Below, piece by piece: positions 15,001-27,200 of a stretch of 64,000 nt of DNA; position 1 is the first letter of the stretch, and each line of letters begins with the position of its first letter. This DNA comes from Norana najaformis (Eukaryota; Annelida; Clitellata; Crassiclitellata; Hormogastridae), in the NCBI GenBank assembly GCA_964023275.1, contig OZ029921.1:32418448-32482447 (forward strand), written 5' to 3'. The notes under the pieces are model-generated. The model saw nothing but the letters and a program-made list of their open reading frames with translations, was not told where the DNA came from and ran no database searches. The position numbers were made by a program, and so were the translations under genes.

Positions 15001-18000
15001 TTTCAAACGGTTTATCAGCTAGGCTCGCAGCCCGATTCCCTCGTTTTGCACACATCTCTACACCCATGTTGGAGGTCTTTCTCTTGCTCAACATTACTGC
15101 GTGTATCCATGATATTTGATTTCTTTTGGCGGAGGTCTCAGCAAGCAATAATAAAGGACATCGCTTTCGATGCATGAAATATATCGTAGAAGTATATCAT
15201 AACATTGTTATAAGAGAAGAATATTTCATTTTGATCTATATGTAGTCAGTAATTTGTTGAAATGTGATTTTTCTTGAAAAACGATATAAAAACAAAGACA
15301 ACTAAAATAAACTGAGGGTTTAATTTTTAAGTCCATTTTAGTAATGTCGAATATTCAGTCCGAAAATCTTCCGTCTATTTTGTCTCTCGAGTATAAGTCG
15401 AAGACCTTTTTCGTCGCCCTGAAATAGACATAAATTTCTCGACTTATAGTTGAGTGTATACGGTAACTTGTCTTTTGTAATCTTAACTTTTTGTGGTTTG
15501 TTTTTCTGCATTTATTTGCTGTCTCTCTCAGCAGATGGCTCTCTTTAAAGCAGAAAATAATTTTTATGTTGCTGTTATTTTTGTACTTTTTAGGTTGCTG
15601 CAGCAGTGCAAACAGTACTTTGAGCTGAAATGTCTGCTCTTGGCCGGGTTATCAGGTACTGTGATTGTTAATTTCCATTCTCTACTTCCTCCTCCCTTCA
15701 TCTTCTTTATTTTCCTCTTCCTTATTCCTCCTGCTTCTCCTCATTCTGCATGGGTCTTCCCATTTTTTCATTCGCTTCTCAACTGAAACACCTTCTTGCT
15801 TGGTGGTGGTTTCTGTTATAGAAATTTTTAAAAGTAATCATATAATAATGCCATAGTAAATTGCAATACATATTGTTTGAGCTTTTACACTAGATATTTT
15901 GTTGTGAGTTGATCACTGGAATGGCTGTCGAGCTATAAACTATAAAAGAATAAGCTATAAAATGGCTATAAACTTTCCTGGAATGAAACTTGACAGCCAT
16001 TTCATTTCAGGAAAGTTTATAACCGTATATATGTATTTGGATATTTATAAAGCATCTTTCTTGTCTGAATCTGCCAAAAGCTGTGTGTATATGACATTAC
16101 AGTACATTGTATATGACAGCATGAGAGTCTGGTTGTTTTGATTTCCAGTCGATAATCAAGGGCGGTTGATGGTGGACATAACGCGGATGTTAGAAGATGA
16201 GATCAACTGGTTGGTGAACTTTGTGCCTTCGGAAAATGGTGACAGCGTTCGACTCATCGATAATACGCTGCTTGCAGGCCACCTGCAGCTCATCCGAACT
16301 CTGCTGACATGCGAGAACGTCGACAAAATACAGTCCGGTACAACGGCCTTATCTTTCAAAGCAGACAGTACAAAGGAAACTAAGTAGAGTAATGTATTAT
16401 AGCCGGAATTTATATAGCCTCTTTTAATTAGAAACCTTGCAGTGTATATTATTAACGTTCATAGCAGGCAGAAATCTCAGTTTGGACATGTATTTTGTTT
16501 TAACCAAGATTTATATAGCCTCCTGTGGTTATTAAAAAAGCTGTGCATACATTACCTTTCAGTACATTGTATATGACGGCATTGGATCCATAATCAGGGT
16601 CAGCTGATGGTGGGTAAATAGCCTCTTGTAATTCTGAACCTTGCAGAATATCCAACTTGCCTGCCTACCATAGTCTGGCTTCTGGTTTGTCTGACCTATT
16701 GGAATTTGACCCGGCTTCTCCAATGGTTTATGATTTTTGACTGTGATTTTGACTTGAAGTGACCATTGACGATGCGTTGGGCATTATGATAACAGTGCTA
16801 TAGAGGTCTTTAGATTAGATTAGATTAGTATATGGCCTTACCTTCTGTAGCAGACAATACAGAGGAAAGTGAGCAGCGTTTGATACTTGGTGGTGTATTT
16901 GTAGTTCTGGTACATTAATAGGTTTGCTCACTCAGCTTCAGACTGTTTGCATGCTTCTTGTCAAAATATCGACCAGTAATGTTTAACTAAAAAGTGATTA
17001 TCTGTTAATTGAAATTTTAGATAAACAGTGATGTCGATGAGGCATAGCTAACCATGATCTGATCTGATTTAAAACTTGATTAATTGATTTTAGGTAAACT
17101 CTTGATCCATGATCTTCTTTATGACTTCCTGTTTCCTGCATCAAAAATAATTATAGATGCTACAACTAGCAACAATTCAGAGAATGCAGCTGCTAGTTAC
17201 ATAGCACGGTGAGTTGTCTTAACGATTCTTGTTAATTGGAAAATTATTAGAAATAAACTGTTTCGTTTCAATTTCTGAAGATCTCAGGTAACAGTACAAA
17301 TGCTTATTACAATTTTTCCAGATGATGAGTCATGCCAAGAATTTTCTAAATGTCCTATCAAATTACACTTTTGCAGTTCCTTATCTTCATTTTAATGGTA
17401 AGTTGTGAGGAAATGGTTTTTTCCAGCTCTTTAATGCAATGTACCTGAGAACTGCAGCAAAATATCGGCCGGTCCAATTGTTTGATTGCAGATGTTCTGA
17501 ATCAGAGTCGAGGATCGCTGCCTATGATGTTCTCCTGGAACTGGCACATGAAAATCTGGCAAACATGCGAACTATCTCGAATGAACTAATTCGCATGCAC
17601 CACCAATCAAACCCCGAAATGGCCACCCAGTGGGAGGTAAGATGTGACTTGTGTTATATGGTATCATGAATAATCATCGTCCACAGAATTAATTTTTGTG
17701 AAGCAGGGCAGTTGGTAGGCTTTGAAATGATTCTATCATGTCTAGTCTTTGTGGCTATGACACATATTATTCTTGTGGTCATGAGCAAGCTATGTATGTG
17801 TCTGGTTAATTGGTTCCTCTTGTTTGGTGACTGTCTGTGTCATTTTTAGTATATGCCCCCAGTTGACAGTCGAGCCAGAGACGGTTTTGTGGGTCTAAAG
17901 AATGGCGGTGCCACCTGCTACATGAACTCTCTTCTGCAGCAGCTGTACATGACACCTGGCATTCCGGAGTACCTGCTGGCTATTGATGATGAACAGATGG

Positions 18001-18262
18001 ATGAAGAAAGGTCAGTTTTTGCAAGTGATTTAAGTGAATATCGTTGATGAAGCACGGATTATATACCCGGTACTAACACTTACATGCTGGGTACACTGAA
18101 GCATTTGCAGAGTTTGGGAGCCTTTTCCATGGCTACAGCAACACTGGGAGTCTGTCACAGAGCTGCTTTAGCTGCACCTCTTTAGATCTGTTAGACAGAT
18201 CAGCCTCTATGCCTTGAGAGGTTCTTAAAAGGTACTATGTATGTGTGTATATACTATATATG

Positions 18263-18293
<31 letters not shown>

Positions 18294-21200
18294 GCACACA
18301 TACCAGTATCAGTATTTGATGAAAGACGAATTTATGCTATCCAACTTTGGGCTATAGTTCTTCATACTGTACATATACTACTGGTCTCAGTTTTGCAGGT
18401 AGTTATTGTATATATTCATTATGTTCATTGCTCGTTCTTTTGCGCTGACAGCGTCTTGTTCCAAGTGCAGCAAGTGATGGGCCACCTGTTGGAGAGTAAG
18501 CTCCAATACTATGAACCTGAGCGGTTCTGGCGCGTCTTCCGCCTCTGGGGCCAGTCAATCAACGTTCGTGAACAGCAAGATGCTCTAGACTTCTTCCAGG
18601 CTCTTATTGACCAGCTTGATGAACAAATTACAGTCAGTTGCAAGATTGTTTTTATTGTTTTGTGACACAGAGAGTTATATCATTTGTGCAGGATTCAGAA
18701 ATTGGATAAGGACACTTCTGATCTGGAGTGGATAGTCTTTTCAGAATGTGCTGTGAAGAATATTGAATTCATGCATTTTATGGCTTTAGATGTTGAAGGA
18801 AGTCTCCCATTTGTATCAAATAACTTGGCCAAAAAAAATTTAATTTATTTGTTTATGCAATAGATTTGGAATTGTGCAGAACTTTATTATGAATGTTTTT
18901 CACAGCCATAATGTGTTAAGCACCCAAGGGCAATGAAAAAGGTGTCCAGGTAAAAAAATGAGAGTATTACAGTTCTGTGTTGTTTTTGATAATTTTAGAA
19001 ACTTGGAAAGGATCCTATTTTTAAAAAGAACTTCCAAGGCTATTACTCCGACCAGAAAATTTGCAAAGATTGTCAGCACAGGTATAGGTCATTTTTCTAT
19101 GATTTTGACCTGTGTGTCACTAATTTTGGCTTCTTATGTGGTTGATAATCAGAACGTGTTTCCTCCTGTTGAAGCTCTGATCAAGCTGTCAAATGTATTG
19201 CACCAGTGGCAGTCAACTTCGATTATGAATTTTTGCCATTATTATTATTGCCATTTTTTGACTGGTGAACTCTAGTTAAAGGTAAAGCTGACACACTTGT
19301 TTACCAATGCTACATATGCAAACTAGGGCTCTACTCTGTCTAGAAAGACTGATCAGATGCCATTTTGAGGTCAGAAATGATGATTGGAGATCCAGATTGT
19401 GTTTGGAGCCAAAAAATTACTACTGGGTTTAATAGGTATTACTGTTGAAAAAAATCGGCTACAGTTACATAGCCAATCTTACCATCAAAATGAAAAGGAT
19501 TAACTTTGCTTTCCTTCACTTTGTATATGTTTACAGACTTGATTGATATGTTGCCATTAGACACATCAAGCATCAGGTTTTACATTGCGGTTAAACAGTG
19601 TCAACTGTATGAAAATCAAGGATCAGAGGATCAAGATCCAGTTGATAGGTGATCTTTAGCGTAGTTGGATTGAGTTGATGCAACGCTTACGATTAAACCA
19701 AGGCTTGATCTGTGGTGATGCATAAGGCCCTTGGTAAAAAAAGGTAAAGATGACACACTTGTTTCCCTGCCTCTGTAGAAACTTCTCAGAAACATGGTTT
19801 CATCTGTTATTAAGCTGTGTGGAAAGCTATTGTATTAAAACCACATCACCACCATTTTCCTCCATTCAATTCAAATTCAATTTTGTGTTGATAGATATGA
19901 ACAGGAGGAACTGTTTTTTGCACTCAATGTTACGGTAAAGAATGCAACTCTACAGGAGTCGCTTGATCAGTTTGTTAAAGGCGAGCTTCTAGAAGGAGAA
20001 AATGCATACTTCTGTGAAAAATGTGGAGTCAAGGTATTTCAACTGACTGTTTATAAATTGCAGTTAAGTTTTAGTTTCACAGTACTTAATGATAAGAAAT
20101 TGAAGAGTATCTCACATAACTTTTTTTGGACTTGTTACAAACTTAACAGGAAGAGAACTTTCCATCCTGTAAAAGTCACGTGAATCTACCATTGACAAGG
20201 GTACATATTTGGAAGAATGTTGTTATAAGCGGGGAATTATTTACGTGGAAGAAGACACAGGGCAGGAAGGCACTGTCTCACACTTGTCTACGTTTGCCTT
20301 GAGAGAATTATTGCTCGGTTATAATGGGTATCACATTTTGTTACATGATGCAGGACTGAGATAATAATAACAGTACTACCCAGTAATAATATAGCCATAC
20401 GTCTTGTTTTCTAAACAATTAGTCTCTCATATTGCAATCAAGTTCATAATTTTTTTATTTATTCTGCCTGCCTTGAGTTAAAATTTGCGAAAGCGTCTTT
20501 ATGATATTGTTGTTTAAATCAAGTCACGACGATATCTTACTTGAAAATTAGGAAAATAGGGTAAAGTTGTGAATTTATGAGAGATTTCAGTGTTAAATTT
20601 AACATGTATGCAAGTATGTACGTGTGTATATGGCTATTTGTGTAGTTCCTTTGAAAAACCTCACAACTGTGCTAAAACATGACAATCTAACAGATTGTAG
20701 GTTTTGCTCAAGTCTAATTCAGTATCTGATGATACATGTTGTGGTTTCAGCGAAATACAATTAAGCGGATGTGTATCAAGACTCTTCCGCCAGTTCTTTG
20801 CATCCAGCTGAAGCGCTTTGACTATGACTGGGAGGCAAACAGAGCAATCAAGTTTGATGATTTCTTTAAGGTATTACTGTTGTCTATTACTGTTGTCTGT
20901 TACTGTTGTCTTTGAAATTCAACATTGCAATCATCTTGCAAACCACACCAATCTGTTTATCAAACTCACAATCGTTGCACTCACTAATTGGGTGCTTTGA
21001 TTCTAGTTGTATTCCAAGCCTGAATGGTACTGGACTCCGAGGCCTTCTCAGTTGCTGCCTCAGGCACTGGAAATTGCTGCCTGTTTCTGTCTGCTCTGCA
21101 TGTTGCATGATGTCATGTCTTCTCTGAAGTCTCATCTTTCTGAGAATCCTTATCCACCATAGCTGGTCTGTTGGGCTTCATGGATCACGACTGGAGGTTC

Positions 21201-24200
21201 ACAACATGTCCTATTGTTGAGTAGCTACTACCAGTTTCTACCTCAGCTCTGTTAAATTCTTCGACTTTAGGGCCATGCTTCTAAGGAGTGTATGTAGAGA
21301 TGTGTAACCAACTATGTTACCATTTTCTTTTACTTACCTCTACACTACATATATGTGTTTGCAGTTTCCCTTTGTCTTGGACATGGAACCATACACGGCA
21401 GAAGGCATGGCTTGGCGTGAACAGCTTGTTCAGAGCTCACAGGACACAGACAGCAGCACGCTCACTTACTCGGCCTGCGACATGATGTCGGACGACAGCT
21501 CCATGTCTGACTTCTCAGCTTCAGTTTCATCGTCAAATGCCAAGTCGTTGGAAAATACCAACCAATCAGAAATTCCAAAATCCACTGGAATATCGTCAAC
21601 CAATCTCTGCATTGCGTCACCTGTTAACGCAAACCACATCAACTATGAACTGGTCGGAGTTGTTGTGCACAGCGGACAGGCCAATGCTGGCCATTACTAT
21701 TCATTCATTAAAGATCGCAGGTTAGTCAAATGCTGGCCGTTACTCTGCGTTCATTAAAGATCGCAGGTTGGTCTGTGTGGGATGACTGGTATACCATGTG
21801 AAATATGCAATTCATTATATGCCTTAAAAGGTACTGTAAAATGCTCTTCTAGATTCATTAAGAAATGCTGTACTGTCAGATTGCAATTGCTGTGTTTGTG
21901 CTTCAGCATAATGAACCTACAAGGCCGTACTTCTGATGACTACTGTTGCTAGATATTTTTAGTTTTTCTTTGTCTTAAACATTTTGTGTAAGCTGAAGCC
22001 TGCAAGTGAGCTCATTCATTTTGACTTGGCTTTTTAGGGTGCTGAAGAAACACCAATTTTTGCTGTTACACTTACGATGTAATAATTGAGTGATTATCAT
22101 ATTTTGTAAATCTTACCTTATTTTACTGGTTTAGAATTCATTTGAGGTCGTTTTTCTTCGCAGGGGCAACTATATGACGAATCCAAATAAGGGAAAGTGG
22201 TATCGTTTTAATGACACTGTGGTTGAGGAGTTTGAGATGACGGATGCCACTTTGGAGGCTGAGTGTTTTGGAGGAAAATACAAAGCTAAAGTCTACGACA
22301 ACTGTAAGTTGCAGCACATCCTTATTATTCTTTGAAGCATTCCTTTGGTGTTTTGTTCCACATAATATATCAGTTATATTTAGGTCCATATGAATACGTG
22401 GATGAATATGGATGGATGGATGCATGCATGCAGGCAGGCAACAAGGGGGAGGGATACCTGGTTGATGAATGAATGGATGGGTGGTTAAGGTTCTGAGTCT
22501 GGTGGGAGGGGTAGCAGTAAGGCTGGCTAACAGTCTGGATGTAACGTCTTACGGATAAGAAAGTTTAGTTATTCATACAAGAGGCAGAATTTTCTTTTGA
22601 AATTCTTTCTGTTTTCGTGGTTTGTGAAGTTTTTGACTGAAGTGATAGAACAGCATCTCAAGAGTGAATTAGTTTGGTTTGGCTATTTTCCAGATGCCAC
22701 CAGCTCACACCCTGAGGAGAGAATTCGGTACTGGAATGGCTATCTACTGTTTTATGAACGAATAGACGACGTTCGAACACCAATTTCAGCTAAGAAAAGC
22801 AAGATGTCTATGTTCAGGATTCCATCAGAGAAATCAGGGTGAGTTTGGAAAATGAGTTTTTCCAGATTTCTGATCAGTTCAGAAACTGTAAATTCTACTA
22901 ACATGATGGAATTTTTTAAATTGTAACAGATTATGTGGAAAACATGCTACAGGATTTTAGTGCCCAGTTAGAATATCCAGTTCTCAAAGGAATTGATCTT
23001 CCAGCATCCTCATTACAGAGAAAATATAATATTTTGCTTTGTGGTTGTTGATGAAAACAATATATTTTGAACTGTGGTGTCTGCTATTTAGAGGTCATAT
23101 GTAAGAAAGCATGCATACTTGCTTTTGATTTATTTTTGTACAATGGCTTGACCTTAACATATCTTTTGCTATGTATGTAATATATTTATTGGTGTGAAAT
23201 CTTTGTTAAAGGTCCTTTCCCTTTTAACTTAAAAATGCAGGTGCATCATCAGGTGAAATTGAAAGTCTGTAGTTAAGCCTTGCAAGGAAAGTTGTTCAGT
23301 CAGTGTTACTTCTGTATTTCAGTGGAGAGGTGTAAGAACCCTAGTACCTACCTCTCAGCACTAATGTAGCAGGTGAAAACATGTTATACTATTAGCATGC
23401 CATAGTGAATTCTCTTATGTAGTTGTGTCGTTTTTTTGTTTGGGTATGTGTTAGATTTGGCCAGCGGCAAGATAGCCTGAAGCAGCTGACAGAACTTGTG
23501 CACAAGGGGGAGAAGAAGGGTCTGTTTAGTAATCGAATGCCCGCCAGGATTCAGCAGGTCGTGCGTGAAGAGAATCTGCATTTTATGAAGAATCGAAATG
23601 TCTATGACAGCGATTATTTCTTCTTCCTGAGGAAACTTGCATCTGTCAATATTGTAAGACTTATGTACCATAGTACCAAGCAGTTTTAAATTAATTCCTA
23701 CCAAATTGAAATTACAAAGTTTCCATAATGCCTCATTTTTCTTTACCTCTGCTTTTTGCTGTCTGGAAGTATGCCTGCCAACTTTCATCTAATCTATACA
23801 ACTTTTGTAGCACCATTATAATAATGCATTAAGCAGTCAGTCGATGGTACTACAAAATAGAATCGCAGTGCGGTCAGTTCCAATGGTCACTCCTATGAGA
23901 GAAAAAAGCAGCCCATGGAGGATAAGCATGCAGAAATACTTCATTTTAAGTAAGTCAGATAGTCATTTTGCAACACTCTGGGAGTTCCTTGGAAGGTACT
24001 TAGTGTTATCGTACATACTTACCTCTGTACATACTTTTTATTTTACATACGTACGTGCCAAGTAATCAGGGGCTTAAATGTCATGCATATGTGCTTGTCA
24101 GGTGCAAGTGAGGCTAATTACTTACTTGCTTGATTTGCCTTTTTTGAGCTTATATCACCTTATCAGTCATTGTAGAAATCAAGTTCTTATTGCTCCCAAG

Positions 24201-27200
24201 ATCTTGTCAGAATAAGTGACATATCGTGACAGTGATGTAACATTGAATTAACTGAGCATTTTGCCAATTCACTTGTTGAACAGAGCAGTATTCAATACCT
24301 GAACTACGCACAAATGTGTCTAGAATCGCTTGAGTTGTCCGTTCAATTCTTATTCAATACCTACTTCCGAACAAAGAGTAAACTCAGGTTAGCAATGTTC
24401 ATCTGAATGCATTATTTATTTTATTTTATTTATTTATTTAAAGCACTTAATAATGCGCGCAATGTCTGTACACCTGAATCTGAGGTGCGGATGTATGTTC
24501 ACTAGGGGCCAAGATGGAATCATGCAAAAGCCAGGGTGAAGTAGTTAGTCTTGAGAAGTGATTTAATAGATGATAGTGAGTTTGCAAGTCGGGCCTTTTG
24601 TGGTAGACGATTCCAAATGCAAGGAGCACAGCAGCTAAAGGCATGTAATCCTACTGTTGTCCTGAACTTAGTTTCTTGCAACAAACCAGTATCAGAAGAA
24701 CGCAAGAATCTGGGAGGGTGATGTGGAGTCAGCAGAGTATTAAGATATGATGGAAGGCCAGTGTTCTGAGCCTTAAAGGTCAAGCATGCAACTTTAAACT
24801 TAATATGCCACTCAGCAGGAAGAAAATGTAAATTATTGGATATTCATATTTCTTTTGATTTTGACTTAATTGTATACTTGTCACTAGGCTGATCTTAGTG
24901 TTTTTTGACAATGAAGAAATTTTTTGTGTAAGACTGAGACTGTGCATTAACGTTCAGTGGTAACATATGAATCTCTTATTCGTTATGTATTTTAGTGATG
25001 TAAGGTAATGTAAAGTTATTGTCCATCATTGTAGAATGATCAAGTTGTTGTTGCTCCCAAGATGTTATTGATTCCTTCATCAACAGTTGTCCAGTGATAT
25101 GTGTGATCTTAGTTTTGAATAATCTTTTTGCTAAAGCATGTATGCCTGCCACATCAGTCCAATGAGTACAAGTAAATGTACTTAAGAGCCGTCCTCAAGT
25201 TGTACTTGAATATCAGTACCAAGTACAATATCTCTGATAATTTCTGATTAGATTGCTTCCAAGAAACAGTGTTTTCACTCATAGTTAGCTCCTTTTATGT
25301 GCTTTGTCTGTAATGTTTATTTTTGGTGATCAGGATCGATTTAGATGAGTGGACAAATCTTGTTACAACTCTGCTTCAGCACTCAAAGGAGACAAGTACA
25401 TGGATGGTTGAGTTTCTAGCTCTAGAAGGAAGCACTTGTATCAAGTGAGCATCTTCTTTGATGATTACAATAATTATGCGTGTAATGGTAAAAGTAACAC
25501 AATTACCGATGGCTGTCATGTTTTGAGCATACCTCTGAAGTCTGTAAGTGATGAGGAACTTTAAATACTTCATTTACTTCTGTGATAATTCTCTATCCCT
25601 GCCACCTCAATTTGAGAGTAAAACAGAATTTATGTATTACTGGCTGTCAAAATCAGAGCTGCAACAGAAAGATTGTGTTTTAGTATTTGATTACTAATAC
25701 CTAAATTGCAGTCATTAGCTGAACAGTTGGGCAGTTGCAAACTGTAGATGCCTTAACTAAACATTAACTACTTGACCTTTGTTAAGTAGTTAACAACTTT
25801 TTAACCTGACTATTTAACCTCAGCTACTAGATCAGTAATATTGCCACTGCATTACATTACAAGCAGCATCTCAGCTAACTAGAGTTATTTCCTGAGTTGG
25901 CCTCATATGCAACTGGTTTTCTGCTCCAGGCCAATGTTACTTGAATGCCCAACAAAGGAGATTCGTGTTGCTTTTGGTAAACTGCTTGAGAAGACAATGT
26001 CATCGTTCTTCCATCATGGAGGAGTTCCGGTGAGTCATGTTAGAGGTGAAATTTTTTGGACGTATGCACGATTAGCATTAGTCTTTTGTCTTTTGTCTTT
26101 ACTTTTTCAGTCAGTCGTTACTGTTGGGGTCAGTTTCTGTTTCCATTCATTACTTGCTTCCTTGCTGATACAGTCAACTGGCCAGTTTTAAATGTTTCTT
26201 TACATTACTGATACAGTCTGATTTACATTATTCTTTTCTTTATGGCACAAGCAGTATGACCTGATTTCTTATTTTTAAATTCACGATTGTTTTCACGTTT
26301 TGTTGCAGTTCAGCAGATTTTTTCATATGCTGATGTGTTAGGTTATTAGTTCACATATTTATGCCTATATAGCAGTTGTGTAATGTTAAATGTTGCAGTA
26401 GATGATGGTATTTGTGTGATTTCAGACAATTAAGTGCTTTGATGAAATAGTTGAGCTACTGCTCAGTCTCTTAAACCGAGATGTGAGTGAACACTACAAG
26501 AACTGTTTCCAGTATTTCCAGGTTCTTTCTGCTTACACTCAAATGGTGAGTAGAACAGAAAAATCAGTCACCTAATTCTGCTTGCTGCCACTTGTATGAT
26601 ATAGGGCTGCAGTGTTTCCAAGATATATGACCACAGGTTTGGTGACATTTAATCATATAACACTTCATCACCAACATTTAACCATGCAACACTTAAGCAC
26701 TCCAGCATTTAATCATGTGACAATCACGTCTGTTAAAAACTAAGACAACTAAATACAGAAGAAAGGCTAATTTACAAATTATAAGCTCTTTATTACGTTA
26801 CTTATGTGAAAGATGAGCAGTACTACACAAGTAAACTAATATTTCACTGGAAGAATAACGTTTAGTTACTTTCTTTAGCCTTTTTTTCGGATCCTGATAT
26901 ATGTCTTTGGAGCAGTAGGTTCCACACCTATAATACTTTAATAGACCTCTGCATGTGCATATTTTTTGTGTGCTCTGCATAAACATCCTTGGCACTGGAT
27001 GGTGGCACTTGACTTGTAGACCATATTAATTAATTGTTCTTGCAACTTCATCTGCTGTTGCTTGAAAATGATTCCACTGCTCTTTTGGATGATTAGCAGG
27101 CCCATATGCTGGTTGCTTTCTGGGCAACGGTGACCTCGAATGCATGTATGCTTAAAGTAAGATAGCAGTTCGGAAACCTTTTCATGCTTCGGCATCCTCT

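Larger units (their letters stand above)
17850..22838 (+). other. usp24: USP24 catalytic (USP/C19) domain exons
   Basis: Eight exons encode the catalytic core. The nucleophile Cys is the TGC at 17916-17918 in the motif GGATCYMN. The QQD-type block [10 protein letters not shown] is in exon 18452-18632. A zinc-ribbon pair is visible: CKDC in exon 18999-19081 and CEKC in exon 19895-20033. The substrate-groove segment [17 protein letters not shown] is in exon 20751-20870. The catalytic His is the CAT at 21692-21694 in NAGHYYSF. The third residue falls in WYRFNDT of exon 22164-22303, and the domain closes with [11 protein letters not shown] in exon 22694-22838. All expected catalytic residues are present, so the enzyme should be active. 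About 315 residues separate Cys and His. The extra length sits in a Ser/Asp-rich loop in exon 21365-21720, between the [10 protein letters not shown] and [12 protein letters not shown] blocks. Confidence 0.93.

Noticed and set aside
16338-16387. Read-through of USP24 exon 20 to TAG at 16385
   Set aside because: The donor at 16338 joins in phase to exon 17094-17208, which continues the conserved protein; the read-through part is intronic.
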